A stretch of DNA of 64,000 bases from UBA1563 sp041671545 (GCA_041671545.1 JBAZBI010000012.1:54960-118959); one strand, 5' to 3'; shown: positions 26,006 to 34,375, counted from the first letter of the stretch. The notes: generated from the letters alone by a model not told the origin. Made by a program: numbers and translations.

Positions 26006-29000
26006 TAATTCTCAATTGTTTTATTGTAGTTTTTAATCTGAATTGGGTCTCTACCTTGTGGATGACATCGATAGCACTCGGAACTTACATAAGAATAGTT
26101 CTGAACGCCATTGTGGTCTTTGTCCACTGAAGCTTTGTTGTTGTGTTCATGACAGTTAATACAACTAAAGACTTTATAGTTTGAAGAAGAAGTATGGCAA
26201 TCCGAACACAAATTCCACTCACCGTTGTGTTTTCCAGAATAAATCGGGAAATACTTTGCATCGTGGTTAAAAGTCGATGGAGTCCATGCTGATTGTGTAT
26301 GGCACGTTTCGCAATCGTGCGGAAATTGCGCCGATAGGTGAGGTGGATTGGTTGTCGCATCGAATTTAGTTTTGTGGCAACTGTAACAATCGGTTGGAGT
26401 ATTTGTATATCCAGTTGCATGACATTGAACGCAAGTAGCTCGTGTGTGTGCGCCGGTAATCGGGAATTTAGTATTTGCATGATTAAATATTGAAGGAATC
26501 CATGCCGTTGTTGAGTGGCACGAAGTACAATCATTTGAAAAATTAGACGTTACATGATTCGGATCTTTAACACCATCAAAATCAGTTTTATGACAAGCAT
26601 AACATTGCGTATCCGTACCGGTAGTTTTACCTTTGTGGCAATCAGCGCAAACTACGGTTGAATGTTTACCGGTAAGTTGGAAATTAGTTGACGAGTGATT
26701 AAAAGATGAGGGTATCCACGCCGATGAAGTATGACAAGTTTTGCAATCAGTGTTCAATCCTAAAGTTACATGACCCGGGTTTACTGAATTAGCAAAACTT
26801 TGTTGGTGGCAATCATAACAAACTTGAGAAGTTCCAGTCGTTTTTCCTTTATGGCAGTCGGTACAAACTGCTTTTGTGTGTCCACCGGTCAGCTGAAAAT
26901 TTGTGGCTGTATGAGAAAAAGACGATGGTGTCCAACCGCTGGAGGTATGGCATAATTTGCAATCTGTACTCAATCCAACGCTTTGATGATTTGGATTCAA
27001 TGAATTTGTAAAACTTAGCTGATGACAATCATTACAAATTTGCGAAGTGCCCGCTGCTATTGATTTATGACAATCTGAACATAGTGCCGTTGTATGCTTC
27101 CCGATCAACCGAAATGCAGTTGTACCATGATTAAATGAAGAAGGTTTCCATCCTTCAGAAGTATGACATGTTTTACAATCAGTACTCAAACCCAAAACCT
27201 GATGACTTGGACTTAAAGAATTTGCAAAATTTTGTTGGTGGCAATCGTTACAAACTTGTGAAGTTCCTGTTGTCTTACCTTTATGACAATCCGCGCATGC
27301 TGTGGTTGAATGTTTTCCAGTTAATAAAAAATTGGTTGCTGTATGATTAAAAGTAGAAGGTTTCCATCCATCTGCAGTATGACAAGATTTACAATCTGTA
27401 TTCAAACCGGTTGCTTGATGATTTGGACTAACAGAATTTGTAAAATTCTGCTGATGGCAATCGTTACAAAGCTGTGAAGTTCCCACAGTTCTCCCCTTAT
27501 GACAATCTGAACAAGCTGCCGTCGTATGTTTTCCTGTTAAGGGAAAAGCTGCGTTAGCATGGTTAAATGAAGAGGGCTTCCATCCATTTGCAGTATGACA
27601 TGTTTTACAATCGGTTGATAATCCTAATTGCTGATGATTTGGACTTGCAGAATTTGTAAAGCTATTTTGATGACAACTCGAACACTCCGGGGAAAGTGCT
27701 GCTGTACTATTCGGTAAATGGCAGCTCTCACAAGAAGTTGTCAAATGAACTCCGGTTAAAGGCAATCTCGAATTACTATGATTAAACGCTTTGTCACCTT
27801 CTCCCTTAGGATGGCAGCGGTAGCAAGCTTGACTATCATAACTGTACCCTCCAACTCCCTGATGATCTTTATCAACTTCAGATTTATTATTGTGTTCATG
27901 ACAATTAATGCAAGAAAAAATCTTGTAATTGCTTGAATTTGTATGGCAATCCGTACAAACATTCCATTCGCCGCGATGTTGGCCGGAATAAATAGGGAAA
28001 TATTTTCCATCATGATCGAATGTTGCGCCTGTCCACTGAGTAGTAGTATGGCAATCCTTACATGATGTTTGGAATCCTAATGCTTTGTGGTTTGGATTTG
28101 TGGTGTTGTCATAATTTGTTTTATGGCAGCTGTAACAATCGGTCGGCGTATTTGTATAACCGGCAGCATGACATTTTGCACAATCTACACTTGTGTGTGC
28201 ACCAGTTAAAGGAAATTGTGTAGTTGCGTGATCAAATGTTGATGGTTTCCAAGCAGTTGTAGAATGACACTTAGTACAATCCGTAGGGAAATTGGCCGTT
28301 TTATGATTTGGATTTGTAACATTATCATAATTTGTTTTATGACAGCTATAACAATCTTTTGGTGTATTTACATAACCGCTTGCATGGCATTGATTACAAG
28401 CAACACTTAAATGAGCACCGGTCAACGGAAATTGTGTCGCTGCATGATCAAACGTTGCAGGTTTCCATCCTGACGTTGAATGACATTGTTTACAATCCGT
28501 TGGGAACTGAGACGTAACATGGTTAGGATTCGTTGTGTTATCATAATTAGTTTTATGGCAACTGTAACAATCCGTTGGAGTATTGGTGTACCCACTTGCA
28601 TGACATTTTGCGCAATCTACACCTATATGCATTCCGGTTAACGGGAAATTCGTTGTTGAATGATTAAAGGTCGATGGAATCCATGCTGAAGCAGTATGAC
28701 ACTTTGTACAATCCGTTGGGAACTTAGAAGAAACGTGATTTGGATTTGTTGTTCCTTCAAACGTGGTTTTATGGCAACCGTAACAATCGGTTGGAGTATT
28801 TTTATAAGAAATACTATGACACTTGTTACAATCAAGTTGAACATGAGCACCGACAAGTGTGAAATACTGTGTGTGATTAAACGAAGAAGGCTTCCATCCG
28901 TTTATCGTATGGCATGTAGAACAATCTGTAGAAAATGCTGCAGAAGTATGATTCGGATTTGTAGTCTGATCAAAATTAGGTTTGTGGCATGAGTAACAGT

Positions 29001-29673
29001 CCTTGGACAAACCGGAAAATTTCCCGGTTTCTTTATGACACGAGAGACAATTGGCAATTTTATGACCGCCAACTAACGGGAAAAAATCATGAGCGAAAGA
29101 AGCAAATCCCCATTGAGAATCGGTAAAATTATGGCATGATTCGCAATCGGTTGAAAATCCAACTTGAGCATGGTTCGGATTTTGTGTTGATGCAAAATTC
29201 TGTTTATGGCAATCATAACATTTAACACCAAGCGGTTCAAAATTCAATTCAGAATAAAGAGTGTGGCATTGTTGACAATCAGCCTTTGCATGCTGTCCAA
29301 GCAATGGAAAGCGTGAACGTTGATGAATATCGGTTATGTTTTTGATCAGCCAGGCGTTTGGCGTGTGACAATTACTGCAATCCTTCGAAACGGTATTTTT
29401 GTGAATATCTTTGTGGCATGAAACGCATTCTTGTTTTGCTTCACTAAATCGTAAAGTTGAATGGCACAACTTACAGTCAACGTTTTTATGCTGACCGACT
29501 AAAGCAAATTTTGTTGCTTCGTGTTTAAAATTCTTTTGCTCAGGAATTTCTTTCCAGCTTGTCGAGACGTGGCAGTCGGAACAATCGAATTTAATTGCAC
29601 CGTGTGGAGAAGTTTGAGCGGAAATTTTCCCTACAAAAAGGAGTAAAACGATTATTTGTGACAGTCTACGCAT
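26005..29673 (-). CDS. Giant multihaem c-type cytochrome (49 CXXCH motifs)
   Basis: A 1222-aa exported protein with a Sec signal (MRRLSQIIVLLLFVGKISAQ) and, by direct count, 49 CXXCH haem-attachment motifs: about one haem per 25 residues. Most of it is a tandem 72-aa unit with three haems: a TDCxxCHTxxxWxPSxFNHxxTxFxLTGxH half, a CxxCHxxGxTNTP half, and CYSCHKTxxxxxxNPNH. Additional His residues (FNH, GxH, NPNH) are candidate distal ligands. Hemes 22-25 and 46-49 form the same four-haem closing module, so the chain looks like two fused halves. The start lies inside the last haem motif of the 20-haem gene, behind GGAAGA. No T9SS signal is seen. Confidence 0.9.
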   Translation of the reverse strand: MRRLSQIIVLLLFVGKISAQTSPHGAIKFDCSDCHVSTSWKEIPEQKNFKHEATKFALVGQHKNVDCKLCHSTLRFSEAKQECVSCHKDIHKNTVSKDCSNCHTPNAWLIKNITDIHQRSRFPLLGQHAKADCQQCHTLYSELNFEPLGVKCYDCHKQNFASTQNPNHAQVGFSTDCESCHNFTDSQWGFASFAHDFFPLVGGHKIANCLSCHKETGKFSGLSKDCYSCHKPNFDQTTNPNHTSAAFSTDCSTCHTINGWKPSSFNHTQYFTLVGAHVQLDCNKCHSISYKNTPTDCYGCHKTTFEGTTNPNHVSSKFPTDCTKCHTASAWIPSTFNHSTTNFPLTGMHIGVDCAKCHASGYTNTPTDCYSCHKTNYDNTTNPNHVTSQFPTDCKQCHSTSGWKPATFDHAATQFPLTGAHLSVACNQCHASGYVNTPKDCYSCHKTNYDNVTNPNHKTANFPTDCTKCHSTTAWKPSTFDHATTQFPLTGAHTSVDCAKCHAAGYTNTPTDCYSCHKTNYDNTTNPNHKALGFQTSCKDCHTTTQWTGATFDHDGKYFPIYSGQHRGEWNVCTDCHTNSSNYKIFSCINCHEHNNKSEVDKDHQGVGGYSYDSQACYRCHPKGEGDKAFNHSNSRLPLTGVHLTTSCESCHLPNSTAALSPECSSCHQNSFTNSASPNHQQLGLSTDCKTCHTANGWKPSSFNHANAAFPLTGKHTTAACSDCHKGRTVGTSQLCNDCHQQNFTNSVSPNHQATGLNTDCKSCHTADGWKPSTFNHTATNFLLTGKHSTTACADCHKGKTTGTSQVCNDCHQQNFANSLSPSHQVLGLSTDCKTCHTSEGWKPSSFNHGTTAFRLIGKHTTALCSDCHKSIAAGTSQICNDCHQLSFTNSLNPNHQSVGLSTDCKLCHTSSGWTPSSFSHTATNFQLTGGHTKAVCTDCHKGKTTGTSQVCYDCHQQSFANSVNPGHVTLGLNTDCKTCHTSSAWIPSSFNHSSTNFQLTGKHSTVVCADCHKGKTTGTDTQCYACHKTDFDGVKDPNHVTSNFSNDCTSCHSTTAWIPSIFNHANTKFPITGAHTRATCVQCHATGYTNTPTDCYSCHKTKFDATTNPPHLSAQFPHDCETCHTQSAWTPSTFNHDAKYFPIYSGKHNGEWNLCSDCHTSSSNYKVFSCINCHEHNNKASVDKDHNGVQNYSYVSSECYRCHPQGRDPIQIKNYNKTIEN
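26260..29010 (-). repeat. Tandem 216-bp coding repeats of the 49-haem cytochrome
   Basis: The DNA shows diverged tandem units of 216 bp, each encoding 72 aa and three CXXCH motifs. They form two subtypes. About 28040-28870 has units of the CYSCHKTNYDNTTNPNH kind, and about 26600-27710 has units of the GKTTGTSQVCNDCHQQNF kind. The closing four-haem module (YSGxHxGEWN to CYRCHP) occurs twice, near 27810-28010 and 26050-26260. Boundaries are approximate. This is coding repetition, not a CRISPR or satellite. Confidence 0.85.
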
Positions 29674-31247
29674 TTGAATTCTTCCAATTTAAATTTTATG
29701 AAAGTTACTGAACCGTCAATTACTTTTTTATGGCATGCATTACACGCAACCGCTTGATGCCCGCCGGCTAATGGAAATTTCGTCTTCTCATGATCGAACT
29801 TTACCGGATTCCAATTGTCAATCGTATGGCATCTTTCGCAATCGTTTATATCCGCAACTTTGAATTGTGCAAAATGTACATCGCGGTGACAGCTTTCGCA
29901 CTTCAAAGAAACAGAAGCAAATTTAATAATTATATTTTCTTGAACTTCACTTCTTTGATGACAAGCCGTACACGTTGCAGAATTATGTTTTCCTAACAAC
30001 GGAAATTCGGTTTTGGAATGATCGAACGTAACTTTTTGCCATTTGTCGGTATTGTGGCAATTGCTGCATTCATTATCTCCCATAAACTTGGCTTTGATCT
30101 CATCGCCATGAATATTTTTATGGCAATCGTTGCATCGTTGTCCAAGTTTAAGAAAATGCCACTCTTTTTCTATTTCTTTGTAATGGCATGTTTTACACGG
30201 AACTGCCAAATGGCCCCCGATCAATTGAAACTTGCCTTGATTATGAGCATCAATTGTAAACTGAGATGGAGAAAATCCCATTTCTGTATGACACTCAGCG
30301 CAGTCTTTCACGGCACCATTTTTAACGAATGCACCCTTATGAAAATCTTTGTGGCAATCGATGCACAACGCATGTTTTGGTTTCGATGTTAAACTATTTC
30401 CGTGGCACTCTTCGCATTTTGTTTCAATGTGTTTGCCAATTAATTTGAAGTTTGTTTTGTCATGATCGAATTGTCCGGTTTTTAAGAGTGAAAATCCGGC
30501 AACTAAATGACATTTCTGGCAGTCTTTACCAAATTTACCATTATGGACATCTTTGTGACAATTTTCGCACGAACTAAATTGCAGCCCATTAAACTTTTGA
30601 AAATCTTTTCCGTTTTTCTTCTCAACTTTATGACATTTATCGCACTTAACTTCAACATGTTTTCCGGTTAAATGAAACGCGGTTTTATCATGATCGAACG
30701 ATTTTACCGGTTTAAACCCTTCGGTTGAATGGCAGCTTGAGCACTGCGTTCCCAGACTCCCCTGATGCACATCAGCATGGCAGCTTTTGCAATCATTCGA
30801 TAATCCCAAGAAAGTGTTTTTTCTTTTCGCGAAAGATTTTTTATCCGCAATAAATTTTGTTTGATGGCACTGATCGCATTTTAAGTCTCTATGTTTTCCA
30901 TCAATTTTGAAGGTTGTTTTTTGATGGTCAAAATTTTTCTGATTAAAACGGATGATCTCAAAAGTTCTTCCATTATGATCGCTATGGCATTTGAAACATT
31001 CTTTACCGGAAACATCAGAGGAAGCGTGATAACCTCGCTTCGCCTTAATTAACGATTGTATTTCATTATGGCAAGCTAAACATTTTGAATTGAGAACCTT
31101 GTCTCCAAGTTCGTGGCACTTGCTGCAATTGGAAAGTCCTTCCAAATTTTGATGCGCCTGTACAAGTTTTCCCGGTGAGATTTGAGCCGAAGCTGTAATC
31201 GTTAAAACAAAGAAAACAAAGCTTAGAATGAATTTTTTTTTCATCAT
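29652..31247 (-). CDS. 20-haem c-type cytochrome
   Basis: A 531-aa exported protein (signal MMKKKFILSFVFFVLTITASAQ) with 20 CXXCH motifs by direct count. It is built on the same theme as its larger partner: FDHDKTxFxLxGKHxxxxCDxCH followed by CxxCHxDVH. The His residues in FDH, GKH and DVH are likely distal axial ligands. Haem density is about one per 26 residues. It starts with ATGA overlap on the oxidoreductase stop, and its last haem codons contain the start codon of the 49-haem gene. A periplasmic electron carrier between the membrane module and the outer-membrane conduit is the simplest reading. Confidence 0.93.
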   Translation of the reverse strand: MMKKKFILSFVFFVLTITASAQISPGKLVQAHQNLEGLSNCSKCHELGDKVLNSKCLACHNEIQSLIKAKRGYHASSDVSGKECFKCHSDHNGRTFEIIRFNQKNFDHQKTTFKIDGKHRDLKCDQCHQTKFIADKKSFAKRKNTFLGLSNDCKSCHADVHQGSLGTQCSSCHSTEGFKPVKSFDHDKTAFHLTGKHVEVKCDKCHKVEKKNGKDFQKFNGLQFSSCENCHKDVHNGKFGKDCQKCHLVAGFSLLKTGQFDHDKTNFKLIGKHIETKCEECHGNSLTSKPKHALCIDCHKDFHKGAFVKNGAVKDCAECHTEMGFSPSQFTIDAHNQGKFQLIGGHLAVPCKTCHYKEIEKEWHFLKLGQRCNDCHKNIHGDEIKAKFMGDNECSNCHNTDKWQKVTFDHSKTEFPLLGKHNSATCTACHQRSEVQENIIIKFASVSLKCESCHRDVHFAQFKVADINDCERCHTIDNWNPVKFDHEKTKFPLAGGHQAVACNACHKKVIDGSVTFIKFKLEEFKCVDCHK

Positions 31248-32584
31248 TTTTTCTTATGCGATAAAATTGCTTCACCGAATTTTTTAGTAATACCAATACC
31301 GATCTTCTCTAAAAATTTAGTTGGTAATTCACCACCGGCGAAAATATATACAAGGTCATTCTTTAGAATTTGAACATCATCGTACCCTTCTACGGTAAGT
31401 AGAACTTCTTTATCGGTTATCTCTTGAACATTTGATTTGAACATTACACTTAGTTTATCTGCTTTGCTGTACTCTTGCACCCTTTCTAAGTTTCGAGGTT
31501 TGATGCGAGAAAAACTATCGGAACGATAGGATAGCGTAACCTCATTGCCTTCATCAGCAAGTAAAATTGCCGATTCAATCGCTGAATCTCCGCCGCCAAC
31601 CACAAGTATTTTTTGATCTTTTATGTGTTCCGGTTCTAACAAACGGTAATACACTTTTTCTCTTTCTTCTCCCGGAACATTTAATTTTCTTGGTGAGCCT
31701 CTTCTTCCAATTGCAAGCACTACACCGTTTGTTTTGTACGTCCCCTTTGAAGAGATAACTTCAAAATAATCTTCTTTCCTTTCAATCGATTCAACTTTTT
31801 CCTGTTGATTGATGGTGATATTATTTTTTGTTAAAACATCCATCCAGATAGAGATCAACTCATCTTTAGAAGTTTCAAAAAGTTTCACTTTCCCGTATAA
31901 CGGAAGTTCGAGAGGAACCGTCATTACAATTTTGGACCGCGGGAAATGGTAAACCGTTCCGCCCAGAGTTTCTTGCTCGATTGTAAGAAAACGGAGATTA
32001 TTTTTCTTTGCTGTAAGTGTTGCAGCAATACCAGCAGGACCTGCACCAATAATAACAACGTCATAATCAGCTTTTGAAGATTTTGTTAATTTCTTTGTAA
32101 GATTTTCAACGGCTTGCTTACCTTGCTCAACTGCGTTTTTGATCAATCCCATTCCGCCAAGTTCACCTGCGATAAATACCAACGGAATGTTCGTCTCAAA
32201 TTCTTGACTGATGTGCGGAAGTTCTACTCCTCTTTTTTCCGTGCCGATACATAAGCTGATAGCAAGCACCGGACACGCATGAAAACAAGCTCCATGCCCA
32301 ACACACCTGGAAGTATTTATAGTTTTAGATTTTCCGTTCACCCAGCCGAGAATATCTTTTTCGGGACATGCTTCAATACACGCTCCGCTGCCGATGCAAT
32401 TCTCCGCACTTATCACCGGATGCAGCGAGACCGGTTCATGAAACCCGAATTCTTTTGCTTTTACAATTTTCTCTTCTGTTTTTCTTGAACGTTTCTTTGT
32501 CTTTTTCAAATAGAAGAACATTATTAGAAAAACTATTCCAAATGTAAATCCGTAAATAATGATATTTTCAATGAGTACTTCCAT
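31244..32584 (-). CDS. Membrane-anchored FAD/NAD(P)-binding oxidoreductase with ferredoxin domain
   Basis: About 446 aa from ATG 32584, the first ATG, one base after the cytochrome b stop. One N-terminal membrane helix is followed by two ferredoxin-like clusters, CIGSGACIEACP and CVGHGACFHACP. Each lacks the usual second Cys (Ser and His instead). Next comes a thioredoxin-reductase-like flavoprotein with FAD motif VVIIGAGPAGIAA and NAD(P) motif ILVVGGGDSAIES, but without the TrxR CXXC. Predicted role: pass electrons from NAD(P)H via flavin and Fe-S to the adjacent cytochrome b or haem chain. Reverse flow is also possible. Confidence 0.85.
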   Translation of the reverse strand: MEVLIENIIIYGFTFGIVFLIMFFYLKKTKKRSRKTEEKIVKAKEFGFHEPVSLHPVISAENCIGSGACIEACPEKDILGWVNGKSKTINTSRCVGHGACFHACPVLAISLCIGTEKRGVELPHISQEFETNIPLVFIAGELGGMGLIKNAVEQGKQAVENLTKKLTKSSKADYDVVIIGAGPAGIAATLTAKKNNLRFLTIEQETLGGTVYHFPRSKIVMTVPLELPLYGKVKLFETSKDELISIWMDVLTKNNITINQQEKVESIERKEDYFEVISSKGTYKTNGVVLAIGRRGSPRKLNVPGEEREKVYYRLLEPEHIKDQKILVVGGGDSAIESAILLADEGNEVTLSYRSDSFSRIKPRNLERVQEYSKADKLSVMFKSNVQEITDKEVLLTVEGYDDVQILKNDLVYIFAGGELPTKFLEKIGIGITKKFGEAILSHKKK

Positions 32585-32585
32585 A

Positions 32586-33464
32586 TTAGAATATCCACTT
32601 ATACCCGAATACAATAGTTACAATTACATGAATTACCATTATTACAAACATCGCAATAGCAAAAGGTAAATGAACAATATGCCAATAATTGAAAAGGCGT
32701 TGCATGGTTCGCAACAACCCGATTCTTCTTGTGAGTGTAATTTTAGCTTTAAATAATTTTATAATTTCTTTTATCGAGTGAGAATTCGTGATGCCTGAAT
32801 CCTTTAATGATTTTTTCAACTGGGGTATTAATTTCCTAAGAGCGATATAATCGGCGAACATCACATTTAAACTTTTTCTGAATGAAAGTCCGGCATATTT
32901 CTGAATTTTAAAATGATGCTCAAAAGTATCAATAAGCGTTGCAGAAAGCTTAAACTCATCGCTTAGACGAACAGAAAGAGCTTCATCCATTTCTTGAATT
33001 CCTTTAAAATCCAATTCTTGCCCCTGTATTGATCTAGGAATTTGAATGTAGATGAATCTCCCTATTACGCCGCTTGCTACAACAGCAACCATACTCCAAA
33101 AACTAACAGCCACAATTCCACCAAATTTAAAAGCTGTATGAAAAAGGACGAAAATTGGTCCTAACGTGCAAAGGAAAATGTGAAATTCAAGCCAATTCTT
33201 TAAATAACCAATTTGAAATAATTTCCGCGTCCGCTTTCTAATCATGTATAAAGCTACGCCGAAAATCATCATTAGTGTGCCGAGAATTCCAAGTCCGTGA
33301 CCAATTTGACCACTCGGTTTAAAAAGTCCATGTTCATTTGAAAAAACCCGTTCGGTTAGAGGCAAAGTGTAGTAGGAATAACTGTTGTAAAGCAGGAATC
33401 CGACGGAAGTTATTCCGATGAAGAAAAAAAGTCCAATGTAGAGTTTATGAAGCGTTTTATTCAT
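32586..33464 (-). CDS. Membrane b-type cytochrome / ferric-reductase-like protein
   Basis: A 292-aa integral membrane protein with about five predicted helices (near residues 10-30, 58-78, 94-112, 117-137 and 268-290). A soluble helical loop of about 120 aa lies between helices four and five. Histidines on the helices (IGHGLG, LEFHIFLC, VLFHTAF, YWHIVHLPF, VMVIHVIV) are suited to bind b-type haems. It is the first gene of the five-gene multihaem cluster and probably connects the oxidoreductase with the periplasmic haem chain. The exact family is not certain. Confidence 0.75.
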   Translation of the reverse strand: MNKTLHKLYIGLFFFIGITSVGFLLYNSYSYYTLPLTERVFSNEHGLFKPSGQIGHGLGILGTLMMIFGVALYMIRKRTRKLFQIGYLKNWLEFHIFLCTLGPIFVLFHTAFKFGGIVAVSFWSMVAVVASGVIGRFIYIQIPRSIQGQELDFKGIQEMDEALSVRLSDEFKLSATLIDTFEHHFKIQKYAGLSFRKSLNVMFADYIALRKLIPQLKKSLKDSGITNSHSIKEIIKLFKAKITLTRRIGLLRTMQRLFNYWHIVHLPFAIAMFVIMVIHVIVTIVFGYKWIF

Positions 33465-33504
33465 TTTTACCGATATTTTTCAACTGAATTTTTAATAAGT
33501 AAGA

Positions 33505-33520
33505 AACAATTTAAATTGTT
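33505..33520. promoter_or_regulatory. 16-bp perfect palindrome upstream of the multihaem operon
   Basis: AACAATTTAAATTGTT is a perfect inverted repeat 41-56 bases upstream of the cytochrome b ATG, at the place where an operator near the transcription start would sit. No FNR-type TTGAT-N4-ATCAA match is seen. AT-rich palindromes of this size can arise by chance in such DNA, so the operator role is a hypothesis. The rest of the 268-base gap holds the RRM terminator and no gene. Confidence 0.35.
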
Positions 33521-33649
33521 CAAATTAATTACTTCCTTAAAATTTTCTTAAAAAATTTCAATAAAAAGAACCTATGATTTGAATAACACCAATCCGGTTT
33601 ACTTACCCGATATAGTGAATATAAAACCGGAGCAATTGCACGGAATCAA

Positions 33650-33714
33650 CAGAAAATAAAAAAGGTTACCCAGCGTTTTACCGTGCTGGACGTTAAAACA
33701 TTGAATAACCTTAA
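33650..33714 (-). terminator. Rho-independent terminator of the RRM gene (double stem)
   Basis: Read on the minus strand just after the RRM stop, an outer stem AAGGTTA/TAACCTT (33706-33712 with 33662-33668) encloses an inner stem CCAGC/GCTGG (85-89 with 70-74 in the 336xx block). A T-rich tract (TTTTTTATTTT) follows. This is a clear intrinsic terminator with an unusual two-tier stem. Confidence 0.8.
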
Positions 33715-33732
33715 AAGGATCAGAAAGTTAGA

Positions 33733-34095
33733 TTAAAATCTTTTTCTTGGTCCGCCGAAACCACCGCTACCGCCGCCACGGTTTCCACCGCCGCCACTGC
33801 CGCTGCCGCCACGGAATCCGCCACGACCACCGCCGCCGCCTCTTCTGTCGTCAGTTTTTGGGCGAGCTTCGTTTACAACCAATTTTTTGCCTTTGACTTC
33901 TTTTGTATTCAATTCGTCAATAGCTTTTTGTGCTTCTGTAGCAACAACCATTTCGACAAAACCAAATCCTTTTGAGTCTCCGCTAAAAAGGTCCCTGATA
34001 ACTTTAACTGATTTGACTTTTCCGTAAGCTGAAAACTCCGTCATTAAGTCTTCGTCAGATACTTCACGCGATAAATTACCGACGTAAATATTCAT
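33733..34095 (-). CDS. RRM-domain RNA-binding protein with Gly-rich tail
   Basis: A 120-aa protein with one RNA recognition motif. RNP2 is NIYVGNLS (residues 2-9) and RNP1 is KGFGFVEM (about 43-50). A Gly/Arg-rich tail (RGGGGGRGGFRGGSGSGGGG type) ends GGPRKRF. Such proteins in cyanobacteria and Bacteroidota bind RNA and are often cold-induced. It has its own terminator and a 280-base upstream gap, so it is a single-gene transcript. A GGAG Shine-Dalgarno sequence precedes ATG 34095. Confidence 0.93.
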   Translation of the reverse strand: MNIYVGNLSREVSDEDLMTEFSAYGKVKSVKVIRDLFSGDSKGFGFVEMVVATEAQKAIDELNTKEVKGKKLVVNEARPKTDDRRGGGGGRGGFRGGSGSGGGGNRGGGSGGFGGPRKRF

Positions 34096-34375
34096 ATAGA
34101 ACTCCGTTCAATTTGTTTAAAAAAATATAAAAGCGAGAACTGTTTCTTTAATGAGGTAAACAAATCAGAGGAGAAGAAAAGCACATGCTCTTGTTTATCA
34201 ACGATCAATAAAAGAATCCGCCTAAGGCGGATGAAAGTAACGGTGTCGAATGTGTGTTTGAGTTTTTTGCTTCCATTTTTAACAGAAGTTTCGATCCTAA
34301 CTTTACAGATACCCATCTTTTCAAAAAACACAGTTAAATATATGGGGAATAACTTATATATCCTATTAAAAAAAA
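34096..34375. other. 280-base gap with palindrome, no gene seen
   Basis: The gap lies between the RRM gene and the T9SS protein, both on the minus strand. It contains one copy of the TCCGCC-NNN-GGCGGA palindrome and AT-rich DNA expected to hold the RRM promoter. Minus strand TTATATTTTT near 34120 is a weak -7 candidate. An open frame at 34092-34331 has no recognisable protein features. Confidence 0.5.
34216..34232. repeat. Dispersed palindrome, copy 1 (intergenic)
   Basis: ATCCGCCTAAGGCGGAT is a perfect palindrome around a single central A. It shares the TCCGCC-NNN-GGCGGA core with copies at 34467-34481 and 61965-61979. The GC-rich core stands out in AT-rich surroundings. This copy is intergenic. 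Confidence 0.8.

Noticed and set aside
26085..29000. Several open frames (60-149 aa) on both strands within the multihaem genes
   Set aside because: They are shadows of the repeated CXXCH coding sequence and have no features of their own.
26260..29010. CRISPR-like regular repeats
   Set aside because: The 216-bp units are diverged, in frame and encode haem motifs; there are no short identical repeats with unique spacers and no cas genes.
34092..34331. 79-aa frame upstream of the RRM gene
   Set aside because: No recognisable domain, it overlaps the RRM start and would span the palindrome; more likely leader DNA.
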